Below are positions 16,995-24,586 of a DNA stretch of 64,000 bases, in pieces. How positions within the stretch are numbered: the stretch's first letter is position 1; each line of letters begins with the position of its first letter. This DNA comes from Lentimicrobiaceae bacterium (GTDB taxonomy: Bacteria; Bacteroidota; Bacteroidia; Bacteroidales; Lentimicrobiaceae). The notes under the pieces were generated by a model that saw only the letters and a program-made list of their open reading frames with translations, was not told where the DNA came from and did not search any database. Position numbers and translations under genes: made by a program. The stretch is from contig JACJXH010000005.1 in assembly GCA_020636745.1 (NCBI GenBank), positions 186,001-250,000 of the forward strand, given 5' to 3'.

Positions 16995-19154
16995 TTACTG
17001 AATTTTATCCAATTGATTCTGGTCTCCTTTTTTGGTAAAAGTGATAAAACATGCGAGCACAAAGAACCTTCCCGAACCAGGAGTAATAGCAGTACTCTGA
17101 TAAATGCCTGACTCATCGGGTTGACTGGAGAATCGCCTCCCGAACTCCTGCTTAAACCCGGGCAAATTGGTTACCGCTCCATAGATGATGATATGAGGTT
17201 TAAACAAAAAGCTCCAGCTTACATCCAAAGTGTGATATGCCATGGTTTGCATGCTATTAAAATTATTGCTGTTAGGATCATTATAAACCCTTGGCGAAGA
17301 GTATCGGTAGTTGACACCTGCAAGCGAACGCAATTTTCCGAACCAGTGCTTATACACTACGGCCAGATTGTGAGTACTTGCAAAATTCGGGATAGCTGTT
17401 TCGGGATAATTCCGGTAGTTGCGTCTGGTATCAAGATATGAATAAGATATCCAATAGTCGCCGTGCTTGATGGTCTTTTTGTCGCGCCAGTAAAGGTCAA
17501 GTCCACGTGCAAACCCATTACCGTTATTATTATAAGATTCAGGAAGATAAAACTCATCGGTCAGCTGCTTAACGAGATTTTGATAATCTTTATAATAAAT
17601 CTCTGCTCTAAGCGTACGGCCTTTTTCAGAAGACTGATAACTTAAAATATAATGATTAGCTCTTTCGTATCCGAGCCAACGGGTATAAAACAGATAATCG
17701 TCGGAGGGATTTTGGTAAAACCACCCATAAGCAGCAGAAAACTGGCTGTTTTCGTTCAGTTTCCATGCTGCTGTAATCCGGGGAGCCATGTTGAATTTCC
17801 GGAGATAATCAGAATACTCAACCCGCCCTCCGATACGGGCCACAAAACGACCTGATGTATACATTTCAGCCTCGGTAAATGCGGCGATTACATTATTGTT
17901 AACACGGTTACTAAATGAATCAACAGGTGTTTGCCAGATTTGCTCCGACAAATGACTAAACCATTCAGCACCAGCCCTGACAGTTACTTTATTGGTCATC
18001 TCGCGCGAAACAACCTGCTTAAGATGAAATCCGTTCAATTCTTTGTCCCAATGTTTGCCATCAAATGCCACTTTGTCAAAATCGCTGGTAAAAGAAGCTG
18101 CGCTTGAAAGTGTTGTTTTTTCGCCCAAATTTGCTTTCCAGGATGCATTCACAAAAAAATTGCGGTTATTTAGTGCATAATCAATCATTTTGTTTTGGTC
18201 CAAATCGAGCTGAGCCAGAATAAAGCTGCCATTATCAAAGCTGCTGTATATTTTAAGCATTCCTGTTTTACCGGTTTTCCGTCGGATACTTACAGCTCCG
18301 TTGCATGATTCAGGTGCTTTTTGCCATTGATAGTTCTGAGGTACCAGTTGCATGTAAGGTGCCAGATTGGTATAACCCAAAGAAGCTGTTAATGCACTGC
18401 TTCCTTTCATTTTAGTAACGGCCATTTCGGCACCAATTGATAAAATGGAGAGGTCAAGCTGATTCTGAGAGGGCATATCATTGGTATTTAGCAACAATAC
18501 ACTCGAAAGTGCCTGGCCATATTCAGCTGAATAACCGCCTGTACTGAAAATAGTACCTTTAAACATAAACGGATTAAAACGACCGCGGGTGGCGGTATTG
18601 GGCGCTGATGAGTTATAGGGCGTGTGTACCAATGCCCCATCAATATATGTTTGCGACTCATCGCTATCGCCTCCTTTAACAAAAAGCCGGCCCGATTCAC
18701 CATTGGTAGTGGTTCCCGGAAGGGTTTGAAGCGCGCCAAAAACATCGCCTGCAGCCCCTGCTGTTGTAATCATATCAAGAGAACTCAGGTGGTTGGCTTG
18801 CTTCTTATCTCCAGCCTCAAATGTACCGGCTGTTATGGTTACCGCATCCAACCGGTTAAACTTTTCCTTTAGCTCAACATCCAGGTGAATATTGCTTCCT
18901 GTAAGCTCCAATTCTTTCGAAAAAGGTTCAAAACCCATAAACTCAACCATCAGCACATAAGAGCCTTTCTTTTGAGTTTTAAAACTGAACTTGCCATCAA
19001 CATTACTCGATGTACCATCGTAAGTCCCCTTCAGATAAACATTGGCACCGGGTAAACTTCCGTCTTTCGGAGCTCTTACAGTTCCACTTATGGTCGTTTG
19101 AGCCGATAATCCTACGCTGAATAAGAATAAAAAGAAGGCGATACAGTTCTTCAT
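16995..19154 (-). CDS. TonB-dependent outer-membrane receptor
   Basis: A 719-residue outer-membrane transporter. After a signal peptide (MKNCIAFFLFLFSVGLSA) comes a CarboxypepD_reg-like domain (about residues 20-105, TISGTVRAPKDGSLPGANVYLKG), then a plug domain (about 115-230) and a beta-barrel. There is no SusD-type partner gene, so it is not a classical glycan-utilisation pair. The ligand could be a metal chelate, a vitamin or a peptide; the sequence does not say. It heads a minus-strand set with a secreted helical protein and a LytS/LytTR pair. The upstream 289 bases show only a weak promoter-like site (CATCTTTG near 19174). Confidence 0.92.
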   Translation of the reverse strand: MKNCIAFFLFLFSVGLSAQTTISGTVRAPKDGSLPGANVYLKGTYDGTSSNVDGKFSFKTQKKGSYVLMVEFMGFEPFSKELELTGSNIHLDVELKEKFNRLDAVTITAGTFEAGDKKQANHLSSLDMITTAGAAGDVFGALQTLPGTTTNGESGRLFVKGGDSDESQTYIDGALVHTPYNSSAPNTATRGRFNPFMFKGTIFSTGGYSAEYGQALSSVLLLNTNDMPSQNQLDLSILSIGAEMAVTKMKGSSALTASLGYTNLAPYMQLVPQNYQWQKAPESCNGAVSIRRKTGKTGMLKIYSSFDNGSFILAQLDLDQNKMIDYALNNRNFFVNASWKANLGEKTTLSSAASFTSDFDKVAFDGKHWDKELNGFHLKQVVSREMTNKVTVRAGAEWFSHLSEQIWQTPVDSFSNRVNNNVIAAFTEAEMYTSGRFVARIGGRVEYSDYLRKFNMAPRITAAWKLNENSQFSAAYGWFYQNPSDDYLFYTRWLGYERANHYILSYQSSEKGRTLRAEIYYKDYQNLVKQLTDEFYLPESYNNNGNGFARGLDLYWRDKKTIKHGDYWISYSYLDTRRNYRNYPETAIPNFASTHNLAVVYKHWFGKLRSLAGVNYRYSSPRVYNDPNSNNFNSMQTMAYHTLDVSWSFLFKPHIIIYGAVTNLPGFKQEFGRRFSSQPDESGIYQSTAITPGSGRFFVLACFITFTKKGDQNQLDKIQ

Positions 19155-19443
19155 GGCTTTTGCTTTGATGAAGCAAAGATGCTTCGGGCTTTAGCCGAAA
19201 AAAAACAAAAGCTACCGTATTGTCGGAAAATGCGGATGAATTGTAGAGTAAACCGGAAGAGTATTTTTAAAAACGGAGAACACTTTAGCGGCAGTAATCA
19301 TCTCCGCTTCGCTTTAAAAGTGACAAAGAAGGGTTTCGTCTATTTTTTCCCAAACGCAGTAATAGATGAAACTGAATCCTTCAACACACCTGTTAAAACC
19401 TTATTCAATTGATTTAATGACCCTTAACCACTAAATCCTTCAC

Positions 19444-20160
19444 TTATATTTTTACCCTTTTAAACTTAACTTTATCCTCTGGTTTCATTTTTTCACATGC
19501 ATATTGAAAAATCAATCTTGGTGAAACATCCTTCCATTTCATTAAAAAATCTTCAGTTAAAGCATGATTAAGCTTCCATGCCTCCCTCAAAAACCAGCCC
19601 ATACCCTGATGAACCTCACGTTCGGTGTCAACCATTAAAGGCTCAAGTCTGTTGAATAAAGGGCTGTAATCCTCGTTCTGCCTGAGTAGTTTGATAAATG
19701 TAACCGGAACACACCTGCGCTGAAATTTATAAACCGAGGCAACCCAGTTGTCCATTCTTTCAGGAGAAAGCACCCCGGTTTTTATCAGTTCAGGAAGTAA
19801 AAACATTCCGAGATAATCAGCGTGAGCCCAATTGGAAATACCAATACTGAAAAGGCTTTCGAGTCTTTCTATATCTTTATCTTGAAACTGATTCAGCAAC
19901 ATGCTCATCATGCTAAAAACAAAAGAAGTTTCTTCATATCTCCCGCTTTGCATCAATAAAGGGGCTGATTCAAAAACCAAATCAAGGGTTAAATCACCTG
20001 ACTTTTTCAGTTCAGCCATTTTTGTGTCCATATGCTCCTTTGTTAATCCCCAGCCATTGTACCCGCCTTTAAAATAGCGCGAATACTTTTTTACGATTTC
20101 ATCGTTGGCATTGGCCACACAATAAGCGGCCAAATCATTGTAAAGAGAATCAGCTGTCAT
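19444..20160 (-). CDS. DNA alkylation repair protein, AlkD-like
   Basis: A 238-residue all-helical protein resembling AlkD-family glycosylases (HEAT-like repeats), which excise bulky or positively charged alkylated bases without flipping them. Supporting blocks are the N-terminal NANDEIVKKYSRYFKGGYNGWG, WAHADYLGMFLLPELI and VHQGMGWFLREAWKL, the last containing the Trp/Arg region of the family. The start at 20160 is preferred because residues upstream are a hydrophobic run unlike the family. It lies 56 bases downstream of the PrsW-like gene on the same strand. Confidence 0.82.
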   Translation of the reverse strand: MTADSLYNDLAAYCVANANDEIVKKYSRYFKGGYNGWGLTKEHMDTKMAELKKSGDLTLDLVFESAPLLMQSGRYEETSFVFSMMSMLLNQFQDKDIERLESLFSIGISNWAHADYLGMFLLPELIKTGVLSPERMDNWVASVYKFQRRCVPVTFIKLLRQNEDYSPLFNRLEPLMVDTEREVHQGMGWFLREAWKLNHALTEDFLMKWKDVSPRLIFQYACEKMKPEDKVKFKRVKI

Positions 20161-20216
20161 ATAAAAAATGATAAAAATGATTAACAATCAGACGAGTTGA
20201 AAAAAGCTTTCAAGAA

Positions 20217-20912
20217 TTACTTAAAAACAGATGTTGACACATGATGCCTGATTTTTCGGAATCCTAATCGCCACAGAAAAACAATAAATACAAGAAAAAC
20301 AATGATCAGAATCCAGGCTCTGTCATTTAAAGCTGCAGCAGAGCCAGCATACCAAAAAATCAGGAAATCATAAATTCCATGTGCAAAAATGGCATATAAC
20401 AGGCTTTTTGCAAGATTCAAAAATGTGCTTGTAAAGCTAAACCGAGCGATAGAAAAGTAGTAACCCATGATAACGCCAAACAAGGCATGAGCAGGCACTG
20501 CTAATATTCCCCGCATAATACCTACCCCTGCCCCATGCTGAAAAACGTAGAAAATATTCTCGAGACAAGCAAAACCAAGTGAAACAAAAACGGCATAAAC
20601 AATACCATCGTAGTTCTCATTAAAATTGCGGTTCTTCCATACTATCCAGTAAAGGAACATGAACTTGAACAGCTCTTCAGGAATAGCAGCCCATGCAAAT
20701 GCCTTGATAATCGCATTGTTTAATATGCCATCGGGCACAGGGAACAAACCATCAAGCGGTGTTAAAACAACAAGGGTTACTATGGCCGAAAGTATGCCAC
20801 CCATAAAAGTTTTAATAAGCAACCCCAATGGCTCCTTCTCATATTTATCGCGATAATAAACATAACCCAAAATAATAACAACCGGAAGCGTTGAAATGGC
20901 AATGAGCAACAT
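20217..20912 (-). CDS. PrsW-family intramembrane protease
   Basis: A 231-residue polytopic protein with about seven membrane segments. It has the PrsW glutamate-protease signature: PEELFKF (Glu79, Glu80, Lys83), FACLENIFYV (Glu118) and VPAHALFGVIMGYYF (His142). In Bacillus subtilis PrsW starts cleavage of an anti-sigma factor; here there is no sigma or anti-sigma gene nearby, so the substrate is unknown. Related CAAX-type proteases are the main alternative, but the motif order fits PrsW best. Confidence 0.88.
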   Translation of the reverse strand: MLLIAISTLPVVIILGYVYYRDKYEKEPLGLLIKTFMGGILSAIVTLVVLTPLDGLFPVPDGILNNAIIKAFAWAAIPEELFKFMFLYWIVWKNRNFNENYDGIVYAVFVSLGFACLENIFYVFQHGAGVGIMRGILAVPAHALFGVIMGYYFSIARFSFTSTFLNLAKSLLYAIFAHGIYDFLIFWYAGSAAALNDRAWILIIVFLVFIVFLWRLGFRKIRHHVSTSVFK

Positions 20913-21080
20913 AAAGGTTTGAATTAAATATTTAATTGGAAAAACAACAAATTTCCGAGTCCGGATTATTAAATTGATTGCAGAAAACTCTCATTACCCT
21001 GACATAACCAAAGGAGCAAAATATTGACAAGACTGATATTCAATCGATAACAAATCAGACAAAACCAACAGAAATCAACA

Positions 21081-23225
21081 CTATAAAGGCAGAGTAAAAC
21101 TAAAAACAGCCCCTTTCCCTACCTCGCTTTCAACCTGAATATGACCTCCCAGCTTTTCAACAAACTCACCACACAGAATAAGACCGAGCCCTGTGCCGCT
21201 TTTCACATGGCTATTGTGAGGTTGAAATGATTCTTCCTTATTAAACAAGTATTTAATGTGTTCCGGTTCAATACCTTTGCCATTATCGGCCACTGAGATA
21301 AAATAGCCATCAGGCTGTTTCTGGCATGAAACAACCACTTCACCTCCCGGTTTATTAAACTTCACTGCATTCCCAACCAAATTACCCAAAATTATACGAA
21401 GCAAAGTTTTATCGGTATTAATCTGCAATTCAGCATCTGTTTTATTTATCAACTTTAAGTCGTTAACCATTGCCCCTGCTTTGGCAGTATTGAGCACCTC
21501 ATTGGTTAAATCGGATAGCGTGAATACCTGCGGATTGATATCAATAGCACCCCGTTGCGATTTAGACCAGTAGAGGAGATTATCAAGCAACTGAAAAGTT
21601 ACAGTTGAGGCCTGGTAAATACTTTCAGCATAAAACTTTAGAGTGGCCTGGTCGGCGGTTTCTATCTCTTCATTCAACAACTCCGACAGATTAAGAACTG
21701 ATGAAAACGGATTCCGGATATCATGCCCGATAATAGAAAAGAGTTTATCCTTTGTTGCATTTGAATCACGCAGTAATTCCGATTGTTTCAACACTTCTTC
21801 ATTCCGGCTTTTAAGTTCTTTATTGGCTTGTTTCAATTTCTTACGACCACTTAAAACCACAATCGCCAGAACAGAAATCATGAGCAAAATTGACACTATC
21901 CCAGCTGTTACAATGCGCTGATTTCTAATGACTTCAAATTGATATTGATTTTCCGACATAAGTCTTGCATTTTCAGACTCTATGGTCTTAACCTCATATC
22001 TTGTCTGGATTTCCTCAAGCAGCTCATTTTGTTCATTCTTTTGAATACTGTCTTCAAGAATTACAAATGCCTCCAGATGTTTCAGTGCTTCAGTATTTGA
22101 TGAAACCCCTTTGAATATCTTATACAAGTTTAAGTGAATATCGTAAAGAGACTTTATATCCTTCAACGAATCTCCAATTGCAAACGCCCGGTTAGCCAGT
22201 GTAATGGCTTCAGGTATTTGTTTCAATTCGCGCTTCTGTATCGACATGCCATTTATTGCCAAAGCCTGTTTCCATGGATTGTTTATTTTCTGATAAATGC
22301 TATTTGCTTCCTCAAAAGTGGTAAATGCATCCTTATAGTTTTTTTGCTTTTCGTAAATGAGTGCAATCTGCATCAAATTGTTGGCCATGTATTCGAGAAA
22401 TCCTGCCTTCTTGTTTATTGCATAAGCCTTATTATACTCTCTTACAGCCTCATTCAGCCTTCCTGTGTTTTGATAAATCAGGCCCAACCCATGCAGCGAG
22501 GCCGCCTCGTACTGATAAATACCATCAGCCTTTGCAGCTTCAATACTCACTTTAAACATCTTTTCAGCATCATTAAACTTTTTCATTTCTTCGTAAATGC
22601 TGGCGAGATTATTGGCTGTACGGGCAATGCCAAAGTTATCTTTCCTTCGGATTTCAATTTCATACACTTCATGATACAAGTACAAAGCGGCATCGCTGTT
22701 GCCCAGCTGTTTATATATTAAGCCAAGATTATTCAGATTACCAGCAATTTCAGAAGAGTCGTTCAACTGCCGGAATATTTGCAATGCCCGATTTTGAAAA
22801 TCAAGTGCTGTCCTGAACTTTCGTGTATCTCTGTTGATAATTCCCAGCAGATTAAGAATCTTCCCTTGTTGATACAGATCATTCGTTTTTTGAATGTATT
22901 CAAGAGCTTTTTCAGCAAAAAGAGCTGCATCAGCACTTTTGCCCTGAACAATTTTTATTGCTGCCAGGTTACGGTTGGCAAGTGCAAGACCTTTAGCATA
23001 CTGAATTTTTTGAGCCAGTTGCAAAGCTTGTTGTGTATGAAGCATAGCTGTGTCGGGCATCGAAAACTTAAGTTCCCAGCCAAGTTCATTCAAAATATCT
23101 GCACGTTTCTGTCCTTCAGATTTGGCTAATACTCTTTTTAAACTATCAATAACCGATAAATCAAAGGCATATACCTGGGTGGTAAAACAAATTGAGAATA
23201 TGAAAAAGTATAGAACTTTACGCAT
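21081..23225 (-). CDS. TPR-containing sensor histidine kinase
   Basis: A 714-residue sensor kinase of a type common in Bacteroidota. It has a signal peptide (about 1-20), a periplasmic array of tetratricopeptide repeats (about 40-390), a coiled-coil, one membrane helix (about 435-455), another coiled-coil, a HisKA domain with His501 in IIGHDIRNPFSS and a HATPase domain with NAVKFN, ADNGKGI and GTGLGL. No response regulator is adjacent. The TPR region probably binds a protein or peptide partner outside the inner membrane. A promoter match lies at 23359-23366 on the minus strand. Confidence 0.93.
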   Translation of the reverse strand: MRKVLYFFIFSICFTTQVYAFDLSVIDSLKRVLAKSEGQKRADILNELGWELKFSMPDTAMLHTQQALQLAQKIQYAKGLALANRNLAAIKIVQGKSADAALFAEKALEYIQKTNDLYQQGKILNLLGIINRDTRKFRTALDFQNRALQIFRQLNDSSEIAGNLNNLGLIYKQLGNSDAALYLYHEVYEIEIRRKDNFGIARTANNLASIYEEMKKFNDAEKMFKVSIEAAKADGIYQYEAASLHGLGLIYQNTGRLNEAVREYNKAYAINKKAGFLEYMANNLMQIALIYEKQKNYKDAFTTFEEANSIYQKINNPWKQALAINGMSIQKRELKQIPEAITLANRAFAIGDSLKDIKSLYDIHLNLYKIFKGVSSNTEALKHLEAFVILEDSIQKNEQNELLEEIQTRYEVKTIESENARLMSENQYQFEVIRNQRIVTAGIVSILLMISVLAIVVLSGRKKLKQANKELKSRNEEVLKQSELLRDSNATKDKLFSIIGHDIRNPFSSVLNLSELLNEEIETADQATLKFYAESIYQASTVTFQLLDNLLYWSKSQRGAIDINPQVFTLSDLTNEVLNTAKAGAMVNDLKLINKTDAELQINTDKTLLRIILGNLVGNAVKFNKPGGEVVVSCQKQPDGYFISVADNGKGIEPEHIKYLFNKEESFQPHNSHVKSGTGLGLILCGEFVEKLGGHIQVESEVGKGAVFSFTLPL

Positions 23226-23358
23226 AAATCAATAATAATTAGTCTTATATCTCTAATATTCAGCTTACAAAATAATGTTCTAATGCTGGCTTATACAACT
23301 TATTTTAAAAATTGCAGTCTCAAAGCACCCAATAATCTGAATATTATAGTTGACCTTA

Positions 23359-23366
23359 CAAATATA
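23359..23366 (-). promoter_or_regulatory. Promoter -7 element for the TPR kinase
   Basis: The minus strand reads TATATTTG here, an exact TAnnTTTG match, giving a leader of about 125 bases. Together with the plus-strand element at 23523 it divides the 485-base divergent gap 23226-23710; the rest of the gap is AT-rich without a recognisable gene. Confidence 0.5.
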
Positions 23367-23522
23367 GCAAAATCATTCTCCAAAGCAAGTATTATAAATA
23401 CTTAATACAGTGACTAAACCATTGAATCGCAGATCAGATAACAAATTTCGCCATTTTTTTGCAGATTCATTCCAAATTAACAATTTTCTTTTAAACAACA
23501 GCCAATCAATTGGTTTTGAGAT

Positions 23523-23530
23523 TATATTTG
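23523..23530 (+). promoter_or_regulatory. Promoter -7 element for the hydroxyproline dehydratase operon
   Basis: TATATTTG followed by CA is an exact -7 match on the plus strand. It predicts a transcript start near 23537 and a leader of about 175 bases before the activase ATG at 23711. Confidence 0.55.
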
Positions 23531-23640
23531 CAATAGTTTCAAATGCTATGAAAGGGATAAAATCTTATTCAAACCTTTACCACTGCTTTGGGCGTGGGCT
23601 TTATGAATGCTGGCTTTGCTAGTTATTCTCCCTTTCTGAA

Positions 23641-23660
23641 ACTGCAGCCAACTGCAGCCA
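23641..23660 (+). repeat. Tandem decamer in the activase leader
   Basis: The decamer actgcagcca occurs twice in perfect tandem inside the predicted 5' leader of the activase gene. It may be an operator half-site pair or simply chance. Confidence 0.6.
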
Positions 23661-23710
23661 GCTTTCATCTATTTCCTAACTCTTCTGATTTTTCACTATA
23701 TTCTGTTCAT

Positions 23711-24511
23711 ATGGCCACATCCGGCTATGTATTCGACATCCGGCATTATTCAGTGCACGATGGTCCCGGAATCCGCACTTCAGTGTTTATGAAGGGCTGC
23801 CCGCTGCGTTGCGATTGGTGCCACAATCCTGAAAGCCAGCTGATGCTTCCCATTGAAGTTATTAAAGAAAAAAAAATCGGCGACAAACTTTTAAAACTGC
23901 CTGAAACCATAGGCAAGCTCATGTTACCAGCCGATGTTCAGGAAGAGATCCTTAAAAGCCGGCTATTTTTTGAAGAATCGAAAGGAGGTGTCACTTTTAC
24001 CGGAGGAGAACCTTTGATGCAGCCTGATTTCCTCTCAGATTGTTTAAACCTTGCCCATCGCAGCAATATTCACATTGCTCTTGACACATGCGGATTTGCC
24101 CAACCTCAGACTTTTAACAGAATCATTGCACAAACAGACCTGGTATTGTTCGATTTGAAACATACCGACAGTTTGATGCACAAAAAATTCACCGGTGCTG
24201 CGCTAGAGCCAATACTGATAAACCTTCAATCCGAAGTACTGGCCCAAAAACCGCTTTTTGTAAGAATTCCCTTAATTCCGGGCTTTAATATGACCTTGGA
24301 AACCTACCACGAAATGGCAAAAGTGCTAAAAAGGCTAAAAAACCTCAAACAGGTTGATTTACTGCCATACCACCGCATTGCATCTCATAAATACACCCGA
24401 CTGGGTATGCAAAATAAAATGGCTGAAATAAATGAACCAAAAGAAAAAGAAGTGAACGAAGCGGTCAGCTTCTTTATGCATGAAGGTTTTAAAACCACCG
24501 TTGGAGGATAA
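23711..24511 (+). CDS. Glycyl-radical enzyme activase (radical SAM), compact form
   Basis: This 266-residue radical SAM enzyme would place the glycyl radical on the neighbouring dehydratase. The cluster motif is Cys30-x3-Cys34-x2-Cys37 (KGCPLRCDWCHNPES), followed by the SAM-binding GGEPLMQPDFL and DTCGFAQ. After the motif there is no cysteine-rich ferredoxin-like insert, which most activases of dehydratase-type glycyl-radical enzymes carry; in this it is like the pyruvate formate-lyase activase. The frame stays open 41 codons upstream, but the ATG at 23711 begins the usual N-terminus (GYVFDIRHYSVHDGPG). It precedes the dehydratase gene by 75 bases. Confidence 0.93.
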   Translation: MATSGYVFDIRHYSVHDGPGIRTSVFMKGCPLRCDWCHNPESQLMLPIEVIKEKKIGDKLLKLPETIGKLMLPADVQEEILKSRLFFEESKGGVTFTGGEPLMQPDFLSDCLNLAHRSNIHIALDTCGFAQPQTFNRIIAQTDLVLFDLKHTDSLMHKKFTGAALEPILINLQSEVLAQKPLFVRIPLIPGFNMTLETYHEMAKVLKRLKNLKQVDLLPYHRIASHKYTRLGMQNKMAEINEPKEKEVNEAVSFFMHEGFKTTVGG

Positions 24512-24586
24512 GCAAACCTTACACCTTCAGCCAATAGTAAATTATCACTACACATCTGAATCAAAAACTTTATTGGAATAATCAAC

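Noticed and set aside
19179..19412. 77-codon frame in the gap between the receptor and AlkD-like genes
   Set aside because: No family resemblance, no promoter and no ribosome-binding site; likely chance in a 289-base gap.
22134..22721. 195-codon plus-strand frame opposite the TPR kinase
   Set aside because: Long but fully antisense to well-supported TPR repeats; Cys/Phe/Ile-rich chain without any domain.
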